Shown: positions 43,959 through 52,807, numbered from the stretch's first letter. The stretch: DNA of 64,000 nt from UBA7672 sp038326205 (GCA_038326205.1 JBBQJV010000007.1:23179-87178), one strand, 5' to 3'. Numbers and translations are program-made. The notes: generated by a model from the letters alone, not told the origin.

Positions 43959-44588
43959 ATGTCGAGACTGTTCCGCAAGCTTGTCGCGGCCGGCTTCCTC
44001 GCTGCCAGCAGCGGCCTTGCGCCAATTGCCCACGCGCAACCTTCTCCGCCTGACTTCGGCGACGACGCCAGCCGATGGGCCAATGACAGCGAATGCGACG
44101 ATCCCCGTTTTGAAGGCGCGGGCATGAGCCCCGGCCTCTCCCTCGACGACGACGTCGGCCACGACGCCTCCGATTGCCGCTCGGCCTGGCGCGATGGCAA
44201 CATTGCGCTGGCCAGCCCCGAAGATGCGGATGCGCCTGACTTTGGCGACGACGCCAGCGACTGGGCTAAAGACAACGAATGCGACGACCCGCGCTTTGAA
44301 GGGCCGGGCATGACCAAAACCCGATTACTGGATCAGGACATCGGCCACGACGCCACCGATTGTAGCGCGGCGTGGGGCAATGGCCGCCTCCAGCTCATCG
44401 GCGGCTGGGAAGGCGATGGACCCGATTTCGGTGATGACGCAGGCGACTGGTCGAACGATGGCGAATGTGATGATCCTCGTTTCGAGGGCGATGGCATGAC
44501 GTCAACCGACCTGCTGCAGGAAGATATCCGCCACGACGCCACCGACTGCAGCAGCGCCTGGGAAGCAGGCACGATCACCCTGCGCTGA
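43959..44588 (+). CDS. Secreted Asp/Cys repeat protein, three tandem repeats
   Basis: A 209-residue protein with signal peptide (MSRLFRKLVAAGFLAASSGL onward, cleaved near AHAQ) from ATG 43959. The mature chain is three copies of a ~60-residue unit: DFGDDASxWAxDxECDDPRF, then EGxGM, L, D-x-GHDATDC, xAWxxGxxxL. Each unit has two Cys, which may pair, and many Asp, as in calcium-binding modules. I know this motif only from scattered secreted proteobacterial proteins of unknown role. It is divergent from the sirtuin. Very acidic; no enzyme motif. Confidence 0.75.
   Translation: MSRLFRKLVAAGFLAASSGLAPIAHAQPSPPDFGDDASRWANDSECDDPRFEGAGMSPGLSLDDDVGHDASDCRSAWRDGNIALASPEDADAPDFGDDASDWAKDNECDDPRFEGPGMTKTRLLDQDIGHDATDCSAAWGNGRLQLIGGWEGDGPDFGDDAGDWSNDGECDDPRFEGDGMTSTDLLQEDIRHDATDCSSAWEAGTITLR
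44031..44580 (+). repeat. Three direct coding repeats of about 60 codons
   Basis: Repeat starts lie near 44050, 44236 and 44422, marked by GACTTCGGCGACGACGC / GACTTTGGCGACGACGCC / GATTTCGGTGATGACGCAG. Spacing is about 186 bases. Sequence divergence between copies at synonymous sites shows they are old. Confidence 0.8.
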
Positions 44589-44716
44589 AGAATCTGCAGA
44601 AGAGTCAAAGGCCCCGGCAAACTCTTCTGACGCGCGACATTTCTGATTCGCTTTTCGCGCGAAGCCGTTGCAGAAATTCTTCCCAGAGCCTGTGATGGGG
44701 CCGTATGGGGTTGGTG

Positions 44717-44959
44717 ATGAAGTTCCGCGATCTGCTGAACAACGATCAGCTCATTCTGGTCGCGTGCCAGGATTGCGGCGCCAAGACACCAGTCGATCCA
44801 GCCCTTCGCGCACTTCAACATGGCGTCGACGCCGAAGTCGACAATCTGCGCTCAGAACTGCACTGCCCCGTCTGCGGTTCGTCGGACATTGAACTCCGCG
44901 CGCATTCGCCGGTCGCACATGCCGTGACGGCGCGCCAGCGCGAGTCCGAACGGGCCTGA
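44717..44959 (+). CDS. Small zinc-ribbon-like protein
   Basis: An 80-residue protein from ATG 44717 (ATG 44705 adds four residues). Two Cys pairs, CQDCG near residue 17 and CPVCG near residue 50, suggest a zinc ribbon; the linker holds a hydrophilic helix. No signal peptide. I do not recognise a named family. It lies alone between the repeat protein and an aminotransferase gene, 55 bases upstream of the latter. Confidence 0.6.
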   Translation: MKFRDLLNNDQLILVACQDCGAKTPVDPALRALQHGVDAEVDNLRSELHCPVCGSSDIELRAHSPVAHAVTARQRESERA

Positions 44960-45014
44960 GCCTCAGCCTGCCTGAGCCTTCTCCGGCCTGCCCAACGTCA
45001 CGATCGAGAGCTTC

Positions 45015-46121
45015 ATGAAATACGTCCGCATGCCGATCGAGATCGAGTCGCCCGAGGAGCAGGGTTACGACACGATCCGCTACAACCTCTCCGAAAGCTC
45101 GATGCGCGATCGCAAGCTTTCCGATCTCGGTCTTGGTGTCGATGATCTGCTCCTGGCCTATGGCGCTCATCGTGGCGCGCCTGGCCTGCTCGGCCTGATC
45201 GCCGCCAATGCAAAGGTGACCGACACCGACGTTCTCGCCACTGCTGGCGCCGCCGCCGCGCTCTTCATCATCGCGACAACGCTGCTGGATAAAGGCGATC
45301 ACCTCGTCGTCGTACGTCCGAACTATGCCACCAACATCGAAACCCCGCGCGCCATCGGCTGCGACATCGACTATGTCGATCTCAGCTTCGAGGCGAGCTT
45401 CCAGCTCGACGTTGATCGTCTCGAAAGCCTCCTGCGTCCCACCACCAAACTCATTTCCGTCACAACGCCGCACAATCCCACCGGCGTCGCACTGAGCGAA
45501 CCGACCCTGCGCCGCCTCATCGCCCTCGCCGAAGCGCGAAGCATCCGCCTGCTGGTAGACGAAACCTATCGCGAAATGTCGTTCATTCCGAAGCTGCCCG
45601 TCGCCGCCAGCCTCAGCCCCAGCGCCATCAGCGTCGCGTCCGTGTCAAAATCCTACGGCATCCCCGGCGTGCGCGTTGGCTGGATCATCAACCGCGACCC
45701 GAAGCTGATGGAACGTTTCCTCGCCGCAAAAGAGCAGATCGGCATCTGCGGCAGCATCATCGATGAACAGATCGCCGAAGTCGCGCTCGCGCAAAGTGCG
45801 CAATGGCTGGCGAGGGTCGCCGCAGACCTCAAGACCGGCGTCGCCACGGTCGCGACATGGATCGCTGGCGAACCCCGTCTTGAATGGGTCCTCCCGCAAG
45901 GCGGCTGCGTCTGCTTCCCCCGCATTCGCGCTGACGCAGGCATCGATATCGAGCGCTTTTATCATGTGCTCTCCGCCGACCATGCGACCTGCGTCGGTCC
46001 CGGCCACTGGTTCGAACAGGACAAGCGCTTCATGCGCATTGGCTTCGGCTGGCCGCTCCCCACCGAACTCGCAGGCGGCCTCGCCGCGATCTCCGCCAGC
46101 CTGGACGCCGCAAAACGCTGA
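45015..46121 (+). CDS. Class I/II PLP-dependent aminotransferase
   Basis: A 368-residue fold-type I enzyme. Seen: LATAGAAAALFIIATTLLDK, VTTPHNPTGVALSEPTLRRL, LVDETYREMSF and the PLP-lysine Lys212 in SVSKSYGIPGVRVGWII. A FEQDKRFMRIGFGWP end supplies the substrate Arg. It would transfer amino groups between an amino acid and a keto acid; specificity is not clear. ATG 45015 follows the zinc-ribbon gene by 55 bases. Confidence 0.92.
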   Translation: MKYVRMPIEIESPEEQGYDTIRYNLSESSMRDRKLSDLGLGVDDLLLAYGAHRGAPGLLGLIAANAKVTDTDVLATAGAAAALFIIATTLLDKGDHLVVVRPNYATNIETPRAIGCDIDYVDLSFEASFQLDVDRLESLLRPTTKLISVTTPHNPTGVALSEPTLRRLIALAEARSIRLLVDETYREMSFIPKLPVAASLSPSAISVASVSKSYGIPGVRVGWIINRDPKLMERFLAAKEQIGICGSIIDEQIAEVALAQSAQWLARVAADLKTGVATVATWIAGEPRLEWVLPQGGCVCFPRIRADAGIDIERFYHVLSADHATCVGPGHWFEQDKRFMRIGFGWPLPTELAGGLAAISASLDAAKR

Positions 46122-46184
46122 CAGCTTGCCTGCCCCATCGCGCAGTCCTATCCCTGCCCGCACAGGAACTTCAGGGAGATGCAC

Positions 46185-46982
46185 ATGGCCGACCTTCTGG
46201 AAATGAAACAGGATGGCGTCGCCATCCTCACCATGAACCGCCCCGAGGCGCGCAACGCACTCTCGGGCGAAATGCTCGCCGCCCTGCTCGAAGCCCTGCC
46301 GCGCCTCGCCGCTGACCCGGAAGTCGGCGCTATTGTTATTACCGGCGCGGGCAATGCCTTCTGCGCTGGCGGCGACGTCAAGGGCTTCGCGGCCACGGAG
46401 GGCGGGGCGAACCACGGTCGCTCGCCCGAAGAGGCCGCCCACAGCCTGCGCCAGAACATGGAAGTCTCGCGCTGGCTCCACGACATGCCGAAGATCACCA
46501 TCGCCGCCATCCCCGGCGCTGCCGCCGGCGCTGGCCTCTCCATCGCCCTCGCCTGCGACTTCCGCCTCGCCGCCAAAGGCGCAAAGATCACAACTGCCTT
46601 TGCAAAAGTAGGATTGTCTGGAGATTTCGGCGGCACCTACTTCCTCACCCAACTGGTTGGCTCCGCCAAAGCCAAGGAGCTCTACCTCCTGTCCGACGTG
46701 ATCCTCGCCGAGGAGGCCGAGCGTCTTGGCGTCGTCAACCGGACGGTCGATGGCAAGGAGTTGATGGACGAAGCGATGACGCTCGCCAAACGCTTCGCCA
46801 ATGGCGCACGCGTGACGCAGGGCCTGATGAAGAAGAACCTCAACACCGCCGAGAAGGGCGACATGCTCCTCTCCTTCGATACCGAAGCCCTCAATCACTC
46901 CCGTACCGCCCAGACGGCGGACCACGCCGAAGCCGCCAAGGCCTTCGTCGAGAAACGCGCACCGGTGTTTAAAGGCCGCTAG
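46185..46982 (+). CDS. Enoyl-CoA hydratase/isomerase
   Basis: A 265-residue crotonase from ATG 46185, preceded by GGGAG at a proper distance; ATG 46179 is too close to that site. The oxyanion-hole parts are NAFCAGGDVKGFA and IPGAAAGAGLSIALACDFRL, followed by KVGLSGDFGGTYFLTQLVGS. It resembles the group acting on 2-enoyl-CoA in fatty-acid or phenylacetate-type pathways. The second crotonase in the window, unrelated in position to the one at 29768. Confidence 0.92.
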   Translation: MADLLEMKQDGVAILTMNRPEARNALSGEMLAALLEALPRLAADPEVGAIVITGAGNAFCAGGDVKGFAATEGGANHGRSPEEAAHSLRQNMEVSRWLHDMPKITIAAIPGAAAGAGLSIALACDFRLAAKGAKITTAFAKVGLSGDFGGTYFLTQLVGSAKAKELYLLSDVILAEEAERLGVVNRTVDGKELMDEAMTLAKRFANGARVTQGLMKKNLNTAEKGDMLLSFDTEALNHSRTAQTADHAEAAKAFVEKRAPVFKGR

Positions 46983-46989
46983 CTTCCTT

Positions 46990-47014
46990 CCTCCCTCGCC
47001 GAAGGCGGGGGAGC
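46990..47014. repeat. Intergenic copy of the palindromic element seen in uvrC
   Basis: CCTCCCTCGCC GAA GGCGGGGGAG forms a near-perfect hairpin eight bases after the enoyl-CoA hydratase stop. Compared with the uvrC hairpin at 24061 the flanking arms are almost identical (CCTCCCTCG ... GGGGGAG). Confidence 0.65.
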
Positions 47015-47109
47015 TGGATCACGGCGCCTTGTTTGATGCAGCGCAAACCGCGTAGCACTCCGCGACCTAACCTGTGCGTGGCGCAGGCGACCTGTGGAGG
47101 ATCTGCACG

Positions 47110-47466
47110 ATGTTCAAAGTGAGCGGACTATTCGCGACAGCTCTGCTGCTTGCCGCTTGCGTCACCGAACCAGCGCCAGCGTGGAGATCCGGAGATGCGT
47201 CCGTCGGCCATCAGGTCGCGAGGGACAACTGCTCATCCTGCCACGCTGTCGAGCGCACTGGCGACAGTCCCAAACTCGGAGCGCTGCCCTTCCGAAACAT
47301 CCTCGCGGGCTATCGTCCCGACTGGCTGGCGGATGATCTCCATGCCGCGCAAGCGATTGCTCCCGGCCGCATGCCCGTCTTCCATTTTGGCGACGGGCAC
47401 GAGTACGACATCGTCGCCTGGATGCTGAGTATTCAGGACGCGCCGATCCGCTCGCCCGGCGACTAG
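47110..47466 (+). CDS. Small cytochrome c lipoprotein
   Basis: A 118-residue protein from ATG 47110 with a GGAGG ribosome site. Signal with lipobox (LFATALLLAAC, residues ~8-18), then a single haem site CSSCHAVE near residue 40 and a candidate axial Met in GRMPVFHFGDG. It would be a membrane-tethered periplasmic monohaem electron carrier. It is located 300 bp before a molybdenum hydroxylase pair, so it may be that enzyme's acceptor, although it is not in the same tight operon. Confidence 0.87.
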   Translation: MFKVSGLFATALLLAACVTEPAPAWRSGDASVGHQVARDNCSSCHAVERTGDSPKLGALPFRNILAGYRPDWLADDLHAAQAIAPGRMPVFHFGDGHEYDIVAWMLSIQDAPIRSPGD

Positions 47467-47767
47467 GATCGCAAAACCGCTATCGTTCTTAAACGATAGC
47501 GTCGATGTGTAGGCCTCCAGTGGATCTGCGAACCGATCGCAAACTCATCGGATGCCGTGTTTTTCAGGCTTTCCCTAGCGCAAGTGTGTTGAAGCTATCG
47601 ACATATTCTGTCTGAGTTCACGACTCGCGCGATTGGCGTTCTCGAATGGGCGCGTTATGAAATTGCCAAGGGCGTGTTCCTTTGCAGGGGCGCGCGCGTC
47701 GCGGGTTATAAAAGAAAATGGGCGAGGAACCGGAATCCTGATCCGGGACACGCCCGCGGAGCACCAG
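47467..47767. other. 300-bp gap with a hairpin
   Basis: CGCTATCGTT (47478-47487) and AACGATAGCG (47492-47501) make a perfect 10-bp hairpin with a 4-base loop, 12 bases after the cytochrome stop. It lacks a T tract. The rest probably holds the promoter of the IorAB-type genes; I cannot place -35/-10 boxes with confidence. Confidence 0.5.
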
Positions 47768-48250
47768 ATGGCCAACTACACTCTCAACGTGAATGGAAAG
47801 ACCGAGACGGTCGATGTGGACGGCGCAATGCCGCTCCTCTGGGTCCTGCGCGACAAGCTGGACCTGAAAGGCACCAAGTTCGGGTGCGGGGTCGCCGCCT
47901 GCGGCGCCTGCACCGTGCATCTTGATGGCAAGGTTGCGCGCGCCTGCGTCACGCCGGTCTCGGCCGTCGGCGCCCAGCGCGTCACGACCATCGAAGCGAT
48001 CGGCCAGACGCCGGTTGGACGGGCAGTTCAAAAAGCATGGCTCGACGTCGACGTCATCCAGTGTGGCTACTGCCAGGCTGGCCAGGTGATGGCGGCAACA
48101 GCGCTGATCGCGACCAACTCCAAGCCCACCGACAAAGACATTGATACGGCGATGCAGGGCAATGCCTGCCGCTGTGGCACCTACGTCCGCATCCGCGAGG
48201 CCATCAAGACGGCCGCGGGCGTCGACACCAAAGACACGCGGGAGGTCTGA
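47768..48250 (+). CDS. Molybdenum hydroxylase small 2Fe-2S subunit (IorA/CoxS type)
   Basis: A 160-residue protein from ATG 47768 with a GGAG site; the longer in-frame stretch upstream is basic and not family-like. The plant-type 2Fe-2S cluster has Cys ligands in KFGCGVAACGACTVHLDG and a Cys in RACVTPVSA; the second cluster has CGYCQAGQVMAA and NACRCGTYVRI. It feeds electrons from the molybdenum-cofactor subunit encoded three bases downstream. No export signal of its own; it would be carried across the membrane with the Tat-signal partner. Confidence 0.95.
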   Translation: MANYTLNVNGKTETVDVDGAMPLLWVLRDKLDLKGTKFGCGVAACGACTVHLDGKVARACVTPVSAVGAQRVTTIEAIGQTPVGRAVQKAWLDVDVIQCGYCQAGQVMAATALIATNSKPTDKDIDTAMQGNACRCGTYVRIREAIKTAAGVDTKDTREV

Positions 48251-48253
48251 ACC

Positions 48254-50515
48254 ATGGCTGACGGTAACACTCTCAACACATCGCGCCGCTTCTTCCTGCT
48301 GGCCTCTGCGGCCGGCGGCGGCCTCCTCCTCTCTGGTTGCGTGACGCCGGCTGACACTTCGGATGGCGCCCCGACGCTTGCGGCGACACCCGCCAAGCCC
48401 ACGGCGCCGGTCGTCGACGTCAACAGCTTCGTCGCCATCTCACCGGACGGCACCATTCGCATCATGGCGAAGAACCCGGAGATCGGTCAGGGCATTAAAA
48501 CGATGCTGCCCATGCTGATCGCCGAAGAACTCGACGCCGACTGGTCACGCGTCGTGATCGAACAGGGCGACGCGGACGCCACCCGCTATGGCATGCAGAT
48601 CGCAGGCGGCTCGTTCGCCACGCCGATGCACTGGGACAACCACCGCCAGACCGGCGCTGCCGCCCGCGCAATGCTTTTGCAGGCCGCTGCGACCCGTCTC
48701 AACGTCGCGGTCGATGAACTCTCGACCCAGCCGTCGATGGTCGTCCACACCGCCACCGGCAAGAAGATAGCCTATGGCGACCTCGTCGCTGACGCGGCCA
48801 AACTGACTGCGCCCGACCTCAAGTCGGTCAAGCTCAAGGATGCGAAAGACTACCGCATCATCGGCAAGCCGATGCGCAACTGGGATTCGCCGCGTATTGT
48901 CCGTGGCGAGCCGATCTTCGGCATCGACGTCAAGGTCGATGGCATGAAGTACGCCTACTTTGAAAAAGGCGCGGTCTTCGGCGCCAAGGTCGTCTCCGCC
49001 AACGTCGACGAGATCAAGTCGCTGCCGGGCATCGTCGATTGCTTCATCGTGAAAGCGGGCCCCGCCAACAACACCAAGATGGGCCTTTCCGAGGGCGTCG
49101 CGGTGGTTGCGGAAGACTGGTGGACCGCCAAGGAAGCCGCGATCAAGAAGCTCAAAGTGCAGTGGGACGAAGGCGACACGTCAGCCCAGTCCTCTGCCCA
49201 GTTCGATGTTAAGGCTGTCGAACTCGCCAAAGGTGCGCCGCTGCAGAACCTCTCGAAATCGGGTGACGCTGCCGCTGCCATGAAGTCGGCCGCGAAAGTG
49301 GTCGAAGCCTCCTACACCTACCCCTTCCTGGTGCACGCCCCGCTTGAGCCGCAGAACTGCACGGCGCATGTGAAGGCTGACGGCACGGTCGAAATGTGGG
49401 CGCCGACCCAGCGCCCGAGTGGCGGTATTGATCTGATCGCTGCCGCGCTTGGCGTCGACAAAGCCAAGATCGCCGTCCACATGACCCGCTGCGGTGGCGG
49501 CTTCGGCCGTCGCCTCGACAGCGACTTCATGGTCGAAGCGGCTGCGATCTCCAAGCAGGCTGGCGTACCGGTCAAACTGCTGTGGACGCGCGAGCAAGAC
49601 ACGGCGCACGACCCCTATCGTCCGGGCGGCTATCACAACTTCAAGGCCGCTCTCGACAAGGACGGCAAGATGACCGCGATGGCGAACCACTTCGTCAGCT
49701 TCGGCCGTCCTAACTCAAGCGGCGCCCTCGCCGTGCTCAGCAATGCGACGATGGCCGCGAACGAATTCCCGGCGGGCTATATCCCGAACCACAGCTTCGA
49801 CCAGTCGCTGATGGTCGGGGAAATGCCCACGGGGCCGCTGCGCGCGCCGGTCTCGAACGCCGTCTGCTTCGCCTACCAGTCCTTCCTGGATGACGTCGCA
49901 AACGCGGCCGGCAAGGATCCGATCGACTTCCGCCTTGAACTCCTCGCCGCCTCCCCCACCCCCGCCGCCTCCGCCGGCGGCCGCCCCGGCATGGTCGCGT
50001 CCCGCATGACCGACGTTTTGAAAGTCGTGCGCGAACGTTCCGGTTGGGACAATCGCAAGTCGCTGCCCAAAGGCATCGGCATGGGCGTCGCGTTCTACTT
50101 CTCGCACTCCGGCTACTTCGCAGAAGTCGCCAAGGTGAAGGTTGAACAGAACGGCGCGTGGCGTGTTTTGAAAGTCTGGTGCGTCGGAGACATCGGCTCG
50201 CAGATCATCAACCCGATCAATGCAAGCAACCAGGCCCAGGGTTCGATCGTCGATGGCATCTCCGAGATGCACCAGAAGATCACCTTCGAGAAAGGTCGCA
50301 CAACCCAGACGAACTTCTACGACATGCCGCTGCTGCGCATCGACTACGCGCCGCAGATCGACGTGCACTTCCACGTCACCAACAACCCGCCCACCGGCCT
50401 TGGCGAGCCCGCCCTGCCGCCGGTTCTCCCCGCGGTCGCCAACGCCATCTTCGCGGCGACGGGCAAGCGCATCCGCACTCTGCCGGTCGCTCAGGCAGAC
50501 CTGCGCTGGACCTGA
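48254..50515 (+). CDS. Molybdenum hydroxylase large subunit (IorB-like), Tat lipoprotein
   Basis: A 753-residue molybdopterin-binding subunit of the xanthine dehydrogenase family, IorB-like arrangement. It has a Tat signal with lipobox (SRRFFLLASAAGGGLLLSGC). The catalytic domain has PEIGQGIKTMLPMLIAEELD, GGGFGRRLDSDFMVEAAAIS and the final NNPPTGLGEPALPPVLPAVA, where the Glu of GLGEP is the likely active-site base. Substrate could be an N-heterocycle or an aldehyde; IorB-like proteins are used for both. Three bases follow the small subunit. Terminator at 50542. Confidence 0.93.
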   Translation: MADGNTLNTSRRFFLLASAAGGGLLLSGCVTPADTSDGAPTLAATPAKPTAPVVDVNSFVAISPDGTIRIMAKNPEIGQGIKTMLPMLIAEELDADWSRVVIEQGDADATRYGMQIAGGSFATPMHWDNHRQTGAAARAMLLQAAATRLNVAVDELSTQPSMVVHTATGKKIAYGDLVADAAKLTAPDLKSVKLKDAKDYRIIGKPMRNWDSPRIVRGEPIFGIDVKVDGMKYAYFEKGAVFGAKVVSANVDEIKSLPGIVDCFIVKAGPANNTKMGLSEGVAVVAEDWWTAKEAAIKKLKVQWDEGDTSAQSSAQFDVKAVELAKGAPLQNLSKSGDAAAAMKSAAKVVEASYTYPFLVHAPLEPQNCTAHVKADGTVEMWAPTQRPSGGIDLIAAALGVDKAKIAVHMTRCGGGFGRRLDSDFMVEAAAISKQAGVPVKLLWTREQDTAHDPYRPGGYHNFKAALDKDGKMTAMANHFVSFGRPNSSGALAVLSNATMAANEFPAGYIPNHSFDQSLMVGEMPTGPLRAPVSNAVCFAYQSFLDDVANAAGKDPIDFRLELLAASPTPAASAGGRPGMVASRMTDVLKVVRERSGWDNRKSLPKGIGMGVAFYFSHSGYFAEVAKVKVEQNGAWRVLKVWCVGDIGSQIINPINASNQAQGSIVDGISEMHQKITFEKGRTTQTNFYDMPLLRIDYAPQIDVHFHVTNNPPTGLGEPALPPVLPAVANAIFAATGKRIRTLPVAQADLRWT

Positions 50516-50541
50516 TCGTCCCTCGCATGGGTTAAAATCGG

Positions 50542-50577
50542 ATCGGCCCGGAACCTTGTTTCGGGCCGATTTGATTC
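50542..50577 (+). terminator. Terminator after the molybdenum hydroxylase pair
   Basis: ATCGGCCCG (50542-50550) pairs with CGGGCCGAT (50562-50570), 11-base loop, followed by TTGATTCT. It ends the IorAB-type transcript. Confidence 0.75.
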
Positions 50578-50783
50578 TCGCCCTTCCGCTACGGTAGCGG
50601 CATGTTCTTATCGACAGTCGCGCAGGCGGGCAGGCCAGACAGCGTCAGCTTGCAAACTTGTGACCGGAAATGAGAGCGAATTGCCCCTCAGGAAGACCGC
50701 ATCGGATTGACGGTTTTTCGTCCTGCAGGGATATTGAAATCAATATTACAGACCCCGCTACGGGGCTCGGAGGAGAGCCGGTA

Positions 50784-52751
50784 ATGAAATCCATTCTGAT
50801 GACGACTGCCCTCGCCGCCATCATCGCCATCGCCGGCGTGAGCAGCGTGATCGCCGCCCCCGCCCCGTCAACGGGTCCGGTGCCGGAGAAAGTCGGCAAC
50901 TTCCAGCTGACCGACACGACCCGTCTGGCGCACGAGCTGTTTTATTTCAACTACACGCCGGCCATCGTCGTGATGTCCCAGTCCAACGGCTCGAAGGTCT
51001 CGCGCGAAGCCGCGGCCGAGCTGGCCAAAATCCAGGCCGCCTACAAGGATAAGGGCGTTCTCTTCTACATGATGAACTCCAACCTTGGTCAATCGCGTGA
51101 AGCGACCGCCGCCGAAGCCAAGTCGCAGAAGTTTGCAATGCCCGTCCTGATGGATGAGCTGCAGCTCGTCGGCGAACAGCTCGGCATCCAGCGCGAAGGC
51201 GAAGTCTTCGTCATCGAGCCAAAGACCGGCTTCAAGGTCGCCTATCATGGCCCCGTCTCGCAGACCTCCAAGGCCATAGACGCTGTGCTGGCTGGCAAGC
51301 CCGTGGCTAACCCGCGCATGGATGTGAAAGTCGGCTCGACCATCGCCTTCCCGGAACGCGGTAAGGCGGCCGAGCACGCCAACATCTCCTACACGAAAGA
51401 AGTGGCGCCGATAATCCAGGCCAAGTGTGTCGCCTGCCACCAGGACGGCGGCATCGCCCCCTTCAAGTTCGACAGCTATGAGGTGGTGAAATCCTTCGCG
51501 CCGATGATGCTTGAATCCGTGATGTCAGAGCGTATGCCGCCCTACTTCGCGGATCCCCATGTCGGCACGTTCAAGAACGATCACGGCCTCACCTACGATC
51601 AGAACAAGACGCTGATCCACTGGCTCCGCGCCGGTGCGCCGCGCGGTTCGGGTTCTGACGTGCTTAAGGAAACCGCCGGCAAGGCGCCGGACTGGCCCAC
51701 CGAACTCGGCCAGCCCGACGTTGTTGTCACCCTGCCGGAATTCGACGTCCCCGCTTCGGGCACGGTCGAATACCAGAACATGCGGATCGACAATCCGTTT
51801 AAGAACGACACCTGGCTGAGGGCCATCGCCATCAAGCCGGGCGCGCGTTCCGTCCTGCACCACGTCACCTCGAACCACTCGCCGGATCGCGGCGCACCCC
51901 CGGCGCGCATCCCCGGCGGTTCCGTCGGCTCCTACACCCCGGGCGCCGAGCCCCAGGTGATCGCTGACGGCGCTGGCGCACCGGTTCCCGGCGGCGGCAA
52001 GTTCTCGTACTCGATGCACTACACCACGACGGGCAAGGCGGCCGCCGACCAGACGCAAATCGGCTATTACACGCTCAAACAAGCGCCGGAATTCATCAAG
52101 CGCTCGACTGTCATCTCCGACTTCGCACTGAAAATTCCGAAGGGCGATGCCCGCCACAAGGAAATCGCGTATCTCGAATTCCCGGCCGACGCCTATCTCT
52201 ACACGCTCTACCCCCACTCGCATTATCGCGGCTGGTCGGTCGAGCTGAAGCAGAAAACGCCGGACGGCAAGGAATCCCTGTTGCTCAGCCTGCCGAAGTA
52301 CGACTTCAACTGGCAGCGCGATTATGATCCGGTGGAGCCGATTCACATCAAGGCTGGCACCAAGCTGATCGCCACCTGGATCTACGACAACTCGGAGCAC
52401 AACAAGGCCAACCCGGACCCGACGATCAACGTCACCTGGGGCGAGCAGTCCTTTGAAGAAATGATGTACTTCCGGGTCAACTATCGCTGGGCTGACGAGA
52501 CTGTCTCGAACGTCCGCAACGACCTGCAGGTCAAGCTGATGGACTCGCGCACGATCGGCGCGCTCGACAACAACGCCGACGACAAAGTGCAGATCGACGA
52601 GTTGACCGGCACGATGGCTTCGGTGCGTCCGCGCTTCGCCGACCTCGACCTCAACCATGACGGCGGTCTCGATAAGAAGGAGCTGGAAGCCGGCAACGTC
52701 TCCCGCGCCACCGCCACGCGCGACCTGCGCGACGCCGACATCGACCTCTAG
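50784..52751 (+). CDS. Multidomain exported protein: redoxin / cytochrome c / copper monooxygenase-like / EF-hand
   Basis: A 655-residue protein from ATG 50784 with a GGAGGAGAG site and a signal peptide (MKSILMTTALAAIIAIAGVS, Ala-Ala cleavage). Domains in order: redoxin-like (about 25-190, YFNYTPAIVVMSQSNGSKVS but no CxxC); cytochrome c site CVACHQDG near 215; a type-II copper monooxygenase-like part with HHVTSNHSPD, YSMHYTTTGKAAADQTQIG and YPHSHYRGWSVELK as candidate Cu ligands; and two EF-hand loops (LDNNADDKVQIDEL and DLNHDGGLDKKEL) at the C-terminus. It is probably periplasmic. I infer a haem-assisted copper oxygenase or oxidase; the substrate is unknown. Terminator follows at once. Confidence 0.8.
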   Translation: MKSILMTTALAAIIAIAGVSSVIAAPAPSTGPVPEKVGNFQLTDTTRLAHELFYFNYTPAIVVMSQSNGSKVSREAAAELAKIQAAYKDKGVLFYMMNSNLGQSREATAAEAKSQKFAMPVLMDELQLVGEQLGIQREGEVFVIEPKTGFKVAYHGPVSQTSKAIDAVLAGKPVANPRMDVKVGSTIAFPERGKAAEHANISYTKEVAPIIQAKCVACHQDGGIAPFKFDSYEVVKSFAPMMLESVMSERMPPYFADPHVGTFKNDHGLTYDQNKTLIHWLRAGAPRGSGSDVLKETAGKAPDWPTELGQPDVVVTLPEFDVPASGTVEYQNMRIDNPFKNDTWLRAIAIKPGARSVLHHVTSNHSPDRGAPPARIPGGSVGSYTPGAEPQVIADGAGAPVPGGGKFSYSMHYTTTGKAAADQTQIGYYTLKQAPEFIKRSTVISDFALKIPKGDARHKEIAYLEFPADAYLYTLYPHSHYRGWSVELKQKTPDGKESLLLSLPKYDFNWQRDYDPVEPIHIKAGTKLIATWIYDNSEHNKANPDPTINVTWGEQSFEEMMYFRVNYRWADETVSNVRNDLQVKLMDSRTIGALDNNADDKVQIDELTGTMASVRPRFADLDLNHDGGLDKKELEAGNVSRATATRDLRDADIDL

Positions 52752-52773
52752 TTCGTCGGCAGACTGATACCGG

Positions 52774-52803
52774 AAAGGCCCGCTCCCCCGAGCGGGCCTT
52801 TTC
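52774..52803 (+). terminator. Terminator after the multidomain copper/haem protein
   Basis: AAAGGCCCGCT (52774-52784) and AGCGGGCCTTTT (52791-52802) form an 11-bp stem with loop CCCCCG and a built-in T tail. The next gene's GTG lies six bases after it. Confidence 0.9.
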
Positions 52804-52807
52804 ATTT

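Noticed and set aside
42493..44127. 544-codon plus-strand frame crossing the membrane-protein and sirtuin genes
   Set aside because: Arg/His/Pro-rich, crosses two genes on different strands, no start signal or known domain.
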